Below are positions 1 to 14,067 of a stretch of 64,000 nucleotides of DNA, piece by piece. Every line of letters starts with the position of its first letter. Within the stretch, counting starts at the first letter, position 1. Both the position numbers and the translations under genes were made by a program. This DNA comes from Cricetomys ansorgei (taxonomy: Eukaryota; Chordata; Mammalia; Rodentia; Nesomyidae): NCBI GenBank assembly GCA_026225945.1, contig JAMJFZ010004066.1:1456001-1520000 (forward strand), given 5' to 3'. The notes beneath the pieces are model-generated. The model was not told the origin of the DNA, ran no database searches, and was given only the letters and a program-made list of their open reading frames with translations.

Positions 1-1025
1 GGGAGAGGCTCCAGGGCCATCAGAGTCCTCCTCCCTTTCAGGAGGGAATGCTAAAGGGCCCCACCTAGTGAGGATCTCCAGAGCCTGTGTTATCACAGCT
101 GCCCAGATTTCAAGCAAGTCATGCCCAGAGGACAAAACCATGAAAGCACCAAAATATCACTGACAAAACCTACGACACAGGTTAGAATTTAAACTTCAGT
201 GTTCAAAAATCTTTAGGTAAGCCTTAAATTTGTTTAAAATACTTTAGTCAACCTAGACAACTCATTCTTTCCTTTGCTCTCTGAAAATGGTTCTGATCTG
301 TGTATCTGTCATTCCTTCTAAAAACACACACTGAGTATTATAATTCTACAATGTCTTCTACTTCTCTGGGCTTCTATGTACATGTCTCACAATTCCTGCT
401 GCACAAGCAGGCTCCTGGGAGCCTTTCTTCTTTAGATTCAGCTTCTTGGACTGAAGGGTAGACTTGTCCTGGGCCATTCATCCTGGATGCTTTTCTTGCT
501 CTACTCTATGAAATCCATTGTCACTCAAGGCTACTACCTCAGGCATCTGGTTTCCAAAGCATTCCAAAGTCTATGTCTAGACCCCTCTTTGGGCACTAAA
601 TGCATATGTTTAACAGACATTTTTTCCTCTTGGATGTTTGGCAGGAACCTAAAAATCAACATATTAAAACTCCATCACCTTCCCCAACAGCTCATTCCTC
701 TTCCTATTTTGGCTATCCATGTCCACGGCAATCACCCCCGCCTTATCTTTCATTTAATCTTTCTGTCACATTAAAAAAAAATCAAATAGTGCTATCAGTC
801 CTCCTCCACTCCCTAACCCAGGCCATGATCACTCCACACCTGGGTTAGTACATCATTCTTCTAGGCACAATAGTCATTTTGATTGTGTTACCAAACCACC
901 TCGTTAAACTGGTTACCACTTTCTGCTTAAAGCACACAAATGGTCTCCACTACTCAGAATAAAGTACAAGGTCCAGAACACATTTTTCAAAAACACACTT
1001 ATATTTCCAACAAAAATAACTAATT

Positions 1026-1170
1026 TTTTTGAATTTTATGTGCATTGATGTTTGGCCTGCACGAGTCACAGTCACTGGAACATGAGTACAGAAAGGTGTA
1101 AGCTGCCATGTGGGTGCTGGGAATTGAACCCGGGTCCTCTGGAAGAGCAGTCACCTCTCCAATCCCTTCA
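1026..1170 (-). mobile_element. B2 SINE
   Basis: Antisense tRNA-related head: 'gggtgctgggaattgaacccgggtcctctggaagagcag'. Confidence 0.8.
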
Positions 1171-1429
1171 TAAATGTCTCTCTTCCCAGCCCTCACTCCT
1201 CTGTAGGCTCCTGTCCATTGCTTCACCTCACCAAGTCTTTCCTTCAAACTTAGCACAAGCTACTCAGTGGCTCCGAAGGTTTAGCTTTAGCTTTAGCTTT
1301 CTCCCTTGTAACTCAGGGAACTCCTGAAATTAACCTAAAAAAAAAAATCATGCAACTTGACCAGTACATACTCCTCTGCTCCCTTTCAACCAGATTACAA
1401 CTCCTCCCATAGAGAGAAATTCTGAGTGG

Positions 1430-1550
1430 GACATTGAGGCACACATCTGTAATTCCAGCACTTGAGACACTATGGTTGGAGGACTGGGAGATTCTGGAGG
1501 ACTCACAGACTAAGGCCAGCCTGGGCTACATGGCAAGACCTTGTCCAAAT
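1430..1550 (+). mobile_element. B1 SINE, diverged
   Basis: Has 'cacatctgtaattccagcacttgagac' and 'aaggccagcctgggctacatggcaagacc'. Confidence 0.65.
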
Positions 1551-3209
1551 GCAAAGAGGAAACAGGAGAGGAGAGGGTTAGTTAGAAGGAGAGAAACTGG
1601 AAGAAGTAAAGGAGGGAATGAGAGAAAGAGAAGAAATAATTCTGGGACCACAACCCATGCCACGCGTTAGCTACACTAACTTTCCAATCCTATTCCCAAA
1701 CAGTCATTGTCCATCTACAACTGACACCACCTGTCTACTCCCCACTAGTCACCTACTAACATAACTTCTAGTTACCTTTCCAGTCACACCTGAAATGTCA
1801 TCCTTGAGTGATTTCCTTTAAACAGCTATCAAATACACTGTAAGAACCACTAATTTACAGAAAGAACTATAGCTAAAGAGATACAAAATGAAATGCCAAA
1901 TAATCAACTGATGTAATTTTACATTTAAAATAACTGTCAGTGAGAAAAGTGTATCTGTGTCTGGCTCTGTGCTTGGCATCTTACCTGGAATTGGGTAGAA
2001 ATTCAATTTTTGAAAAACTAGCTACCTATTAAAGCACTAGGTGAAGCCACCACAGTGAAAACAAGCGTTGAGCAAATGTATCCATCCTGTATGGCCTGCA
2101 ACCTTCATGATTCACTGGCTTTCCTTAGAACAGGAGACGCCTTCAAATCATAAAGATCCTACTCCCTGCTCCCCATCCTCCTTGAGTACAAGGTATTTAA
2201 TAGGAACCACAACCCTGACAAGTTGTGTTTCTACTAAACTCCTTCCACACTCTAGACAGCCTGTAAATTCAGGTATGTGCACACCTGATGGAGGCCTGGA
2301 GCATTCCTCCTTATAGCAGTTGTTAATTCAAGAGCTACAATGTTGTGAATTTTAAGAGAAATGGGTATCTGAGAAGAAGTTAACCTAAATAATCATTCAC
2401 ATAAGAAAGTAAACCACAAATTCAATGCCAATGTGGGTTCAGAGATCAATTATATTTCCCTTCATTTCAGAAGTATATGTTCAACCCTCATTTAAGCAGA
2501 CTCATTTGTAAAGTGTATTTCAAAAAGCATTCAAGTTCTCAGTGGCTCTGTGTCAAAGAACTTGAACAATCTACTTGAGTTCTAAAGTTTGCCTTTGCCT
2601 TTGTTTTTTCCAGCTCTGTTCAGGGTATTGATACAGCCAGCCCAGCAACCTTTGCTTCTTGTGCTATTTTTAAAAGGCACTGCATTTCTACTTTCCTATA
2701 ATATGCCTCAAGTTCTTAATTACAGCAACATTCAACAATTTGCAAGTATGACTTTCAGGTGTACACACACACACCTGTCTCTATTTGGCAATGCGCCCGC
2801 AGCTGAGGGCAAATGCTGCCCTAGAAGAAATCTATACCCTCTCACCCATAAACACTCACTGGAAAAACCCAAAGGACATACGAACATTAACTACAGGGAC
2901 AATGAAGTAGTTACATAATAAACCAATGCAAAGCAAACTATATTTTGTGGGGTAATGAGTGAAGAGATACTGGAGTTTCATATTAAAACAAAACAGCATT
3001 TCTGAGGCTACATGTTGGAATCATTTCAGCCAAGGGGAGAAAGCTCCAGCCTGAGAGATCAGAGTGGTCTAAATTGACAGAAGCCTTCGCACGGATTTAA
3101 TGTTTCAGGATCACTGTGACAGACCAGGGTGTAAGCACTGCTCTAGACTAAGCCAACCTAATGCAGCCTTGCACACAAAACATAGACACTGGTTCTAAAC
3201 AAGTTAGTA

Positions 3210-3560
3210 TAGATACTTAAAACTAGTGTTCGGCTGCTCTGGATGACTGAGAAATTCCAAACCCAGGTTTATACCTAAGAAAACTGAAAAGACATCCATA
3301 GTAGCTAACACGTGAAAGTTTATAATAGCATTATTCGTAACATCCCCAAAGTGGAAACAATTCAAATGACCAACTGATGAATGTAGTATACTCACACAAT
3401 GCAACAGAACTTAACCCTAAGACAGGAAAATGGGAGCTGCAAGAAGGGGAGATGTGAACAACTGTAGCTTCTTTATGGACGAAATGTTGTGGAATTGGAC
3501 AGTGTAAATGGCTACACAGCCTGTGAATAAGAAGGTTGGATTTTATAGATTATAACACAC
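3210..3560 (+). mobile_element. Old L1 3' fragment in Cdk8 intron 1
   Basis: Shows 'acatccccaaagtggaaacaattcaaatgaccaactgatgaatg' and later 'ggacagtgtaaatgg', the ancient mammalian L1 3' pattern. Confidence 0.6.
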
Positions 3561-3659
3561 CTCAATTCTTAAAGAGTTTCCAGCTTTTTTCCTTCAGTGG
3601 ATCCAAAGATTACATCAAGACAGCTTACTACACAGGGGTTCATTTGGAAACCTTAAAAT

Positions 3660-3815
3660 TTTGTGTGTGAGTGTGCATGTGCATATGCACACACCTCATG
3701 TGAAGGTAAAGGTCAACTTCAAGAAATAAGTTATTTCCTTCCACTCTGGGTTCTGGAGATGAAAGTTAGGTCAGGCTTGCACTGTTACCTGCTCAGCTAT
3801 CTCACTGGCCCAGTT
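3660..3815 (-). mobile_element. B3-type SINE remnant
   Basis: A GT-rich tail is followed by 'gtgaaggtaaaggtcaactt' and 'ctgctcagctatctcactggccc' in antisense. Confidence 0.5.
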
Positions 3816-3870
3816 TGGGACTTGTGATAACTGCTCTAAAGTATAATGGAAATCATGACACAAGAAGGTG

Positions 3871-4045
3871 AGTGGGGCTGGAGTAGTTCAGCAGTGAGAG
3901 CGAGCACAGCTCCTGCAGAGGACTCAGGTTCATTCCCAGCACCACAGGTGCACAGAACCACCTGTAACTCGGTAACTCTTCTATGAGCATCAGCACTCAG
4001 TTTACACACTTACCCCCCACACACATAATTTAAGGAACAATTCAT
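3871..4045 (+). mobile_element. B2-related SINE
   Basis: Starts 'ggggctggagtagttcagcagtgagagcgagcac' and includes 'gaggactcaggttcattcccagcaccac'. Confidence 0.65.
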
Positions 4046-5742
4046 CTATTATTGTACAATTAATTTTGCAGTAATAGGTGAATAAATTACAATAATAGAT
4101 GGATGCCACCAACTAAACATATCAGACACTTCTTGGGGGTGACAAAAAAGAGCATCATGGCAACTTCTAAGTAACAAATAGATGACCAACACCTATCTCA
4201 GCCAGTATGAAGGAAAGGACAACTGTGTATTTAATTTCTAGCAGGAGCTAAGGACAGAAAAGTAAATAAAGCAACAACTAGAGTTGGGTTCAATAATAAA
4301 AGGGCATTACAAAAAAAAGGGAATAAAATGTATTTATTTATAAACATCAATTTGGCATATATCATTCCCAACTAATCACATTTCAAATGTTTGTAAATCA
4401 GAACTCACAACTAAAAATAATTTACAAATGGCCTATAATAACTTATCATTTATTTTTTATTATTTCTATTTTCCTAGCTGAAATCCAGTATAACAGAAAT
4501 CCTGTCCTAACACATTTCCATTATATCCTAAACCTTTGACTGGAAAAAGAATCTCCTTCCCCCTCAATCTGTAGTGACTGGTACTTCCACAAAAACCTAG
4601 CTCCAACTCTCTGTGGAGGCAGAGGCAGAGGCAAAGCCAAAGCGGAACAATCTGCTATCCAGAGCCACAGGCAAAGCTGAGTTCTTCATGGCAGCATCAC
4701 ATGGAAGAATTCCTGAATCAGACACCTGCATCCAAGAGGCGGCCTGGACTGCATGGTCTACAGTCAGTGCTATGGCAGAAAGCTGCTACAAACACATAAA
4801 TAAGCTGTTTGGTACATGTGAATAAACATATCCCCACTTCAAAATAACAGAGACCTACTCACAGCCAGTGTGAGAAGAGAACGTTTGTGGGCCTTGAACT
4901 ACACATACAGCAAGAGCACAAAAGGAACTGGAAAAGTCAGAAAAGCATGGCAAAGAAAAGCCCAGCCCCACAGGGCTTTGAAGGAAACAATAAAAAGCAA
5001 ACTTTCCTATTCCTCCAGAATGACCTTTTGATGAGCTCTTCTCATCTTCCAAGAGTCAATCAAGTGCTGCCATCTTGAAGTTTTTCCATAAAACCCCAAA
5101 GTGATTCAGGGTTTTCTTCCCTGCATTGCACTAACATTATTATAGCACTTATTAAACTGCTATAACTTTTGACAAGTTTGTTTTCCCAGTAGACACTTCC
5201 TCAAATAATGCAATGCTTTCCCAATGCTCTAGTGACACATAGAAAGGCCCAACAGATATCTGCGGAGTAGATCAGTGAATTTTTCAAATCTTGGAAGACT
5301 CAGAAAAAGCAATAGCTCCCATGAACAAGTTCCAAATGAATTAACTCACCAACCCTACAACTAAGAAGCGAACAAAAAGTAAAAGAAAAACATGGATTCT
5401 AAGCACCAGATCCCAAAATGACCTAAAATGGGAGCTAAAAAATGTTCTAGCCTATGCCACATAGGCAAGACATGCACTGTAAATATGCATGTCTCCTTCT
5501 GTCACATTTTTAAAAGGTTAAATATTCATTAATGCACAACCAAACTACCCAACGAATCAAAATCATAATAAACACTGAATCCAGAGTCCCTTGTGCTGGT
5601 TCCCCAACAACAGACAACCGTGGGAGCAGGTAGTAGCCCAAAGCCAAGCTGCCAGAAGCTATATTGGGTAGCTGTTGGGTCTTTGGGAGTTGCCTGATTT
5701 TTCTTCTTGAGAGCTGATGAAAGCCAGCGTTAAAACATGACT

Positions 5743-5895
5743 AGGCTAGAGAGACAGCTTGGTGGTTAAGGGTACTTATTGCTCTTTGCAGAAGAACTGG
5801 GTTTGATTCCCAGCACCCAGATTATGGCTCATAACCATCCATAACTTCAAGCAATCACACACATGGTGCATATTCATACACATAAAATAAAATAA
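5743..5895 (+). mobile_element. B2 SINE
   Basis: Contains 'gctagagagacagcttggtggttaagggtac' and 'ctgggtttgattcccagcaccc', with an A-rich tail. Confidence 0.75.
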
Positions 5896-6095
5896 AGCAA
5901 CCCACAAGAGGCTGAAGCCTGATTGCTTCAGTTCGAGACCAGCCTAAGATATGGAGTGAGTTCCAGGTCAGCTTGGGCCAAATGAACCAGCATATCCAAA
6001 GGTATCTAGGTGTCGGTGACAGATAGGGATGCTGTCTGGGGTCTTCATGTAACCTATATAAGCATAGTGACTAAGAGCATGGGCTCCACTGCAGA

Positions 6096-6255
6096 CAGAT
6101 GTGGTGGTACGCACCTTTAATCCCAGCACTCAGGAGGCAGAGACAGGTGGATCTCTGTGAGTTTGAGGCCTGCCTGGTCTACAAATTGAGTTCTAGAACT
6201 AGGACAGCCAGGACTGCTACACATAGAAATCCTTCCTCGAGAAAACCAAAAAAGG
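6096..6255 (+). mobile_element. B1 SINE
   Basis: Has 'gtggtggtacgcacctttaatcccagcactcaggaggcagagacagg' and an A-rich end. Confidence 0.85.
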
Positions 6256-9200
6256 AGATGGGCACAGCACACATATTACAAGGACATTCTCAGGTCCTAA
6301 CTAACACGGCTGCATTTACCCATGTACTCACAGGACAAATCTGCTTAACTTTCAATGGCTCAGTTTCCTCATGTGTGAACTGAGCATAATAGGATTGTTC
6401 TTATGAAATTAAACAGATGAATGTAGAGTGCTTGCTTCAGACAGGACCTAGGGCTTAAGTTATCTAACAATTTAGCTGCTAATTTCTGAGTTTTCCACAA
6501 AAATGGCCCAAAGCTTTCTCCTCCCCACCCATCATTACTTTGGCCTACAGAACATGACTATAATAGATGAAGAATACTTTTGTGGGACCAGGCATGGTGT
6601 CAAAAGTCTCAGCCCAAGAAGCAGGGGCAAGCAGATCTCTATGAGTTCAAGAATAGCCTGGTCTATGGTCTACAATCAAAGCTACAAACTAAAAATGAGA
6701 AAAAAAGAAAAGAAAAAATATTTTTGTGCCACCCCCCAAAGAAAACTCTTATTCCAAGTTGATTTTTCAATTTTTTTTTTTTAACATACACTCACAAACA
6801 CATCCACCTCAGGTGTTGCTATGTAGCCCAGGCTAGCCTAAAACTCTCTTTTCTGCCTTAACCTCTAAAAAGCTGGAATTACAGGCACACAGCATAACTG
6901 CTTTACAGCAAGGAAAAAAAAAATTTTTTTTTAATTTCTACAAATGTCCAGTGACTATATTAAGAATATAAAATTTTAAAAACAGCTTGTCTTAAATTTG
7001 GATACCTCAAGTCTACAAAAGAAAATACAATTGACTTAGAAAGTGACCCCACATTCATCCCTTCCTCCCCAACCCCTCCCCAGACCCTCTGCCTCCTAAG
7101 AAGCATTGGTATTCAGAGATGAAGGATACTCTGTCTCATTTACGGCATATTAAGAATTAAGAATGAATTCCAAGAGGCACTGCATACACTTCTTTTAACT
7201 CTTCTAAAATCTGAAATAAGCATGATTATAAAAGGCCTTTTAGCTCTGTATATAGTCAGGCTTAAGATAAAGTATTTCCCCATTCCCCTGCACTCCCTAG
7301 GACACTGATTTTTATCTGGCATGTGGTATACAAGGGTAGTGTTACTGATTCATTATGCTAACAAGCTTATTTTCTAAATTTTAATAATTTAGCAAGTTTA
7401 TTCCTCTAGTCTAAATTCTCTAATTACTCATATTCTGTTTACTGGACAGCTGAAAGAAAGATTTTCATGTACTCATTTTAACAGCTGAGTATGTCTGAGT
7501 AAAGGTATCCCCATTATTTCATTTTAGTGGTGCTCCAGATTCCCCTCAAAGTGTTACTGCATGTCCAAGTTCCTGGAAGACTATGACATCTCAGTGTCAG
7601 AATATATCATTTAATCTGAAAGTAAATCAGTATCAAAAGCAAATGGCTTGATCATATTATAAAAGACTAAAACAGCCACAAATTTTATTATACCAAGTCT
7701 AAAAATGCATACAATTATGCTTCAGTGACATAAGATCAAAGAACCTCATAAATAAAACGTAACACTTACTAGCCCGGCCTCATGAACAAGCCAAACTGAA
7801 AAACATTCCCTGTGGAAAACAAAAACTGTTGTAATTCTAAAACTCTCTTGACATTTGATTCACTAAAAAAATAATTTAAAGTTCATCACAATAAACAGAA
7901 TCATTAAAGGTTCCTGGAAGATGAACCCAAAGGATTACAGCTTAAAAATATTTTCCCCAAATGCAAATTTCATTTGCAATTGCCATACATGACTAAGAAA
8001 TACACACTAACACCAGCTATATTTAAGCTATATAATTTCTTCTGAAGTTATTCTTAACAGCATAAATGAAAACCTGACTGTCATAATGTAGGTGTTTAAA
8101 AGTACCTCCCTCCATACACATTATACACTTAAAAAAAAAAAAAAGACCACAATCAAACACATTTGGATATTTTAGTAGCTTAAATTGGCAATTTATGAAA
8201 CCAGAATTGGCCTCTTTTACAGGGAAAAATATAAAAATCACTAGCATTTTAAAAAACAGAGGACAGATTGGTCAAATGTACAATATCCTGGGAATGGAGA
8301 TTTTATGATCATGTCCTGAACAATGTAATACTGAGGGATGGAAGATTCTTTTGACCTTTTGGAAAAATACTATGCAGCAAATTAATTTGGCTGATTTTTA
8401 AAAATACAATTCATTAATAAAGGGTTGATAAAAACAAATCTAGCTAGACAGGAATCAATGAGGGCTCTGGACATCATTGTTTTATCCATTCTGTTAAAAA
8501 CCACTTCTAAATTCACATGGAACCAGAACACCAAGTTTTCCATCCCCTACCCATATCTGCACAATTCACTGAAATACATTATACATTAGAAAGCTATTCC
8601 GGTAGAGTGAAGATGAGTGTTTAATAAACAGACACTTCCGTTTCCATTATCCAGACTACTAAAGTATTTATAAATAAGCTCCCTCAAAAAGAACTTACTG
8701 CAGCTTTAGGAAGGGCTTCACTTTGTAGTGCTAATGCAGTTCTGAACATGCACTCCTGTGAATATGAAAAAGAGTCGTCTTCTAAACAGCCAAAGAGCAA
8801 CTAGCCAAACGAGGGATGTTCAAAGAAAGTTGTTTCTAATAAACCCAGACAAATTATATAATAAGCTACGACAAAAATGGGAAATTAATATTTTCTCCAC
8901 AAATAAGAATGACTTTCCCTTTTGTCAATATTACAATGCAGTCATCTGACAAAGGAAAAATAAGTGCTTCACTTTACTGTTAAGCAAAACTGAGAGCATT
9001 ACCAGTCTTAAATTTAATTCTTGTTTCTAAGGGAGAATACTTAACAGCAAAAAACAAGTTCGCTGACAGCTGATGATAAATTCTGGTTAGAGCTTGCACA
9101 ACACAGCCCCTGTCACTTGCCTTTTCCCCCATCATCCACTCTGCACCAAATCCCCATTGTTCTATATAAAAACGCAGCTAATGATACCTGAACAGCCACT

Positions 9201-9695
9201 GCTTGCTACATTTACATTACAGACGTTCCTCCATGGAACGCTCCAGACCCACGTTTACTCGCTGCCTTCTTCCCTCCCCCAATCGAATCCAAATTTGGTC
9301 ATCAACTGATCACAATTGATAAGGTTTGAAAAAGATCACAGTTTCTCTTCCAGACTGACGGATATCACTCCAGAGGCGGAAGAGTTATTCCCTAAAAGGT
9401 TACCGTGATAAACCGACCAAAGAAAAACATATATAAACTGGCATTTTATAGCGATTAAAAGAATACGCTGTATTGTACCGAAACCCACAAAAAAGGTTCA
9501 CGGCCCACGAGACAGAAGGTGCTTCTCCCTCTTGCTCGCAGGGTTTCGTGTGGGCTCGGATTCCTGGGACACCACTTCCTCCCCAGAGCAGGCTCGCCGG
9601 GACGGAGGCAGTCTTGGAGGAAGTGGGCGCCCCGGCGCCCCGGCCGGTCACCTGCCTCCCAGCCTCGGGGACACCCGCGGCGACACCCACACTCA

Positions 9696-9917
<222 letters not shown>

Positions 9918-10486
9918 CTACACCCGCCGGCCGCAGCACCAGCCCGCCTCACCAGGCGACGGCAGGAGGCCCCGCGCGGGCGCCGGGGACATCCAGGGGA
10001 GCGCCGGGCGGTCCCCGCGGGCGCGCGACAGCCGAGGGACGCGCTGGGGGCGGGGAGCGGCGTCCGCCCTTGTCCCCGCGCTCCCGGGGCGCCGGCTCGC
10101 GCGCGGTCGGCGGCGCGTGCTGCGGCGGGCACGGCGCGGGGCGGCCACGGCTGGCTCTGCTCCTCGCCCACGCGCGTCCGCGCCTCACCTGCCGCTCGCG
10201 CTCACGCACGCTCGGGCTGCCGTCCACCCCGCCGACACACCAGCGACGCCACACAACAGCCGGTAGCTCCTCCGAGAGGAGGAGGGCGGGCGGGCGCGGA
10301 ACGCGGCAGCCGCTGTCGTAAAAACGTCGCGAAATCTCGCGCCGCCCCCGCCCCACCTGTGCGCCGCTTTGGAGGTGGCAGCCGCTCCTTCTGACGCTGG
10401 CACGCGAGAGGGCCTCGCTCAGCCGCGGTGCGGAGCTGCTGACAGACTCACCACGTGGACCAACCCGGTCGGCGGCGCGGCCAGAA

Positions 10487-10505
10487 ACTACAAGTCTCAG
10501 AATAC
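10487..10505 (+). promoter_or_regulatory. ZNF143/SBS-like motif, left copy
   Basis: ACTACAAGTCTCAGAATAC resembles the ACTACANNTCCCAGNATGC element bound by ZNF143/THAP11 at CpG-island promoters. It has mismatches in the CCCAG core. It lies at the upstream edge of the Cdk8 island. Confidence 0.45.
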
Positions 10506-10557
10506 TTGGGTGGCTGAAGCAGCCGCCCCTTCCACGACGCCTCGAATTCAGAGCGTT

Positions 10558-10576
10558 GCATGATGGGATTGGTAGT
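10558..10576 (-). promoter_or_regulatory. ZNF143/SBS-like motif, right copy (inverted)
   Basis: On the minus strand this reads ACTACCAATCCCATCATGC, a closer fit to the ACTAC-N3-TCCCA-N-ATGC element. It faces the copy at 10487 across about 50 bases, forming an inverted pair. Confidence 0.55.
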
Positions 10577-11776
10577 TCATCGTGCAACCCGTATCGGCTA
10601 CATGGAGATTATTTTCCCCCTTCTCCCCCCAAAACCATACCTCTTGATTCTAATTTAGCCCATATAAGCTTAGCAAAAGACACTCGTTGTGAGGGGTTCA
10701 TTTTGTGTTGGAGTTATATTTTGTATCATTTCTGAACTCCAGGATTTAAAGGACAATAACTGCCGCCCCCCATCCTTAAGGTTTTTCCTATTATAGCCTC
10801 TACACGTCTCTAAATACTACAAAAAACTGCGTAACTGTATGTATGGTTTCTCCTCCTTCATCTAACTTCATATTTCATGAAGTCCTCGGGGCTTGTACGT
10901 GCTAGGCAAAGCGTATCATGCATTGTGTTTCAGTGAAGATCGAACTTTTAATTTTCATTTAAGTCTATTGACAAAAAAAAAAAAAATTAGTTATCACCTC
11001 GAAGAGAATAAGAGTATATCCTAGAGCCAAATATGAATGGCCATGGCGTAGAGACACAAATTTAAGTTACCACAAATTCCAATTTGGTTAACAGCTTAAG
11101 GAAGTTTTTATACCAGAAGAACAAACGTAGTGAAGGGGTTTGGGGAGATGGCTAGATTGGTAAAAATGCTTGCCACGTGTTGTACTTTGATTTCCATTGC
11201 TGTGATAAATGCCATGTCTACACACAACTTGGGGAAGAAAGAGTTTACATCAACTTACAAGTTACAGTCTGTCACAAAGGTATGTGTGTGTGTGTGTGTG
11301 TATGCCATACATGTCTATGTGTGTCTGTAACACTAAGAGGGGCAGAAAAGACAGGATCTGTGTAGCAGGACAGCCAGCTAGTCTTACTGAAATGGTGTGT
11401 TCCATGACAGCTGCACACATATGTGCAGACAGAAGAACACTGACACGTGCACACATGCACACACATTAGTGGGACCATCAAGTAGACTGGCGGTAGAGAA
11501 GCAAGAACGTGTCTGCTATGGGCTTTACATGTCCTCTAATGGCAACTCTTAGCTTTTGGGTTGGTGGGAGTTAATGGTATGTATGCCCGAAAGATTTCAC
11601 TAATGCGAAAATGTTAAGTCACAAACAGAGATCCATAGCTTTTTGGGTGGCTAAAAATAACCCGAGATAATGTGTCTTCCAACCTGTGACAGCCAGCTCT
11701 CCCCAGTCATGGAAGTTTTAATCAAGCTCTCCCGTAATAAAATGTTTTAAGATGCAGGTTGTTTCTGGGAACTTCA

Positions 11777-11795
11777 CAGCGCCCCCTGTTGGCCA
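11777..11795 (-). promoter_or_regulatory. Strong CTCF-type motif
   Basis: The minus strand reads TGGCCAACAGGGGGCGCTG, nearly the consensus CTCF core (CCA-N-AGGGGGCGC). It lies between the Cdk8 and Rnf6 promoters and its forward orientation points left, toward Cdk8. Occupancy cannot be judged from sequence. Confidence 0.65.
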
Positions 11796-12064
11796 CGCAT
11801 CACATCGTTGTATGATGTCCCACACTGTAGAGGGAGGCTCGTCCTAGAATCTGAAAAGGGTGAAGGTGAGTAGGCAAGAAAGTCGGGGTTCAGAAAAGTA
11901 TCTGAGAAAGCCATTAAGGAAAAAAAATGGATCAAATCACATCACATCTATTAGATATAATGATCCAAATTTTATTTTTTTCCCTCTTCCTCTGACTCTG
12001 CTCTGACATAACGTTTATAGGTGAAATATAATAGAGACATTATGCCTACAATTGAAATAATCCA

Positions 12065-12245
12065 GAATGAGACTGGAGCCATGGCTCAGTGTTGGGGCAT
12101 TTACTGCTCTTATAGAAGACCCAGGTTTAGTTCCCGGCACCTACATGGTATCTCGCCCCTGGCCTTTGTGGGCACTGACAAATATGGTGCCCTTCCATAC
12201 ATGCAGGCAAACACTCACATAAGAAAATGAAAGTGAAATATCTTA
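12065..12245 (+). mobile_element. B2 SINE
   Basis: Has 'gactggagccatggctcagtgttggggcatttactgctc' and 'ggtttagttcccggcacc', ending in an A-rich tail. Confidence 0.65.
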
Positions 12246-12285
12246 AAATAGTCAAGTATGCAGTATGACCTGAAGAATTAAATGT

Positions 12286-12430
12286 GGCCAGGCAGTAGTG
12301 GCTCTCGCCTTTAATCCCAGCACTCAGGAGGCAGAGGTAGACAGATCTCTGAGTTTACAAAGTGAGTTCCAGGACAGCCAGGGCTACAGAGAAACCCTGT
12401 CTCAAAAAAACAAACGGACAAACAAAAAGG
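12286..12430 (+). mobile_element. B1 SINE
   Basis: Nearly full B1: 'tttaatcccagcactcaggaggcagagg...agggctacagagaaaccctgtctc', then an A-rich tail. Confidence 0.9.
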
Positions 12431-13029
12431 GGAAAAAGTAAATACAACAGAGAGGAAATCCGGCCTTTTCACCAACCAAAATTCATTGTCATTTTAAATG
12501 ATTTACCATGTATTTCCCTTGTGTCTACAGTGATTTTTCACTTTGTGAAATACTTCATTGGATGTTCAGAAATTTTAAAGTATTATCTTTTAATTTTAGT
12601 AGATTTTAAAAGTCAATTCCATTTTTATAAGCATAACCTCATAAAGAGTGGTTAGTTCTAAATTAGGAGAGACTGATCTTAATACCGAAGTTACTCTAAC
12701 TTTTATTTGTGGATTACAATTTTGATCTGTCCAGTTATCTTGGTATGGTAGCAAACTTTAGATTGGGTCATCCTGGTGGGGATTCGGGAAACAGAAATGA
12801 TGAGAGAAACAAGGGCATGGGATGTGGCTTGTGACGGTTCAGAGGGGAATGAGGCCTGTCAGGGACTGGGATGGGGATCATCCATCTGACATCCCAGCTA
12901 AGGACCTGGCTGCATTCTGCCCGTGTTGTGAGAGCAGGAGTGAAGCTGAAGCCAAAGATAAGAGACTAAATCATTTGATGGGGAACTTCAAGACAGGCCA
13001 GCATTCGGTCTGCGTCAAGGTTACTGCTT

Positions 13030-13395
13030 ACTGTTCTTATCCAGGTTGATGTAGAAGTTTGTTTTTAGTTATGTTTAAAATGGTTGTTTTGTGTATTGTG
13101 GGGTGAGGAGCTGCTGCTAGGCCTTGGAATTTGTATTGTCTGCAGATGTTGGCTTTGCTTAGGAGATGTTTGAATCATGGTCTGCACGTGGTAACACCTG
13201 AAGGGCTTAGGTATCAATAAAAAACCCTGAGAGTGAGATGCTCAGGGTCCCACTGTCCAACAGGGTGCTTGCAGTGATAGTGGTTCCCTCTGCTGAAGTC
13301 TAGCAGGGATTACATCTATAAAAGTGCCTCCTTGTTCTTGCTGAGCCACACAGTAGGTGTACAACTATAAGTTAACGTTGGAAAGAAACAAGTAG
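13030..13395 (-). mobile_element. LTR-like repeat, copy A (antisense)
   Basis: It matches 60330-60675 in the same orientation: 'gttatgt...tgtattgtctgcagatg', 'gtgcttgc...gatagtggttc' and 'aaagcacctccttgt' (here 'aaagtgcctccttgt'). It is the reverse complement of 14068-14375 and 58695-59030. The family was not named; an ERV LTR is likely. Confidence 0.6.
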
Positions 13396-13576
13396 AGCAC
13401 AAAGATCAAAAAAAAAAAAATGTGAAGCTTGGTTAGGAAAATTGTGTGAGTTTTAAATTGCAAACAAAGCATCTGTAATAGTTAAAAAGAAGTATCAATC
13501 TCTTCACTGGACAATAGGAAAGGTGGTCTGAAGGGAAGACCTCACCCATCAAAGGCTACAATTAAAACCCACCCCT

Positions 13577-13730
13577 AGCCAGTGGTGGCACACACACTTA
13601 ACCATAGCACTTGGGAGGTAGAGGCAAGCAGATCTGAGTTGGAGGCCAACCTGGTCTACCAGCCAGGCCTACCAAGAACAGCCAGGCCTACCAAGAGAAA
13701 CCCTGTCTCGAAAACCAAAACAAAAAGGAC
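13577..13730 (+). mobile_element. B1 SINE with internal duplication
   Basis: The B1 body contains a doubled 'agccaggcctaccaaga' segment before 'gaaaccctgtctcgaaaacc'. Confidence 0.75.
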
Positions 13731-13944
13731 CCACCTCAATCCCATGGGCCTAGACTGAATAAAATCAGAAATCGGCTGAGCACCACCTGCCTCCAAATCC
13801 TGCTGCTGTGGCTTCCATGATGTACTGTATTCTGAACTCAGAGTCAAAATAATTCCTGTATTAAGTAGCTTTTGTCAGGGTATTTGGTCACATCAATAAT
13901 ATATGTAACTAATGCACTATCTTTTCCTATTTAAGAGTTAATCA

Positions 13945-14060
13945 AGGCCAGGCATAGTGGCAAACACCTTTAATCCTAGCAAAGGTCTCTGTGAGTTCTA
14001 AGCCAGCCTGCTCTACACAGTGGGTTCCAGGACAGTAATAGCTATGTAGAGACCTTGTGT
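13945..14060 (+). mobile_element. B1 SINE, partial
   Basis: Starts 'ggccaggcatagtggcaaacacctttaatcctagc'; part of the middle is missing. Confidence 0.7.
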
Positions 14061-14067
14061 AGCAGTA

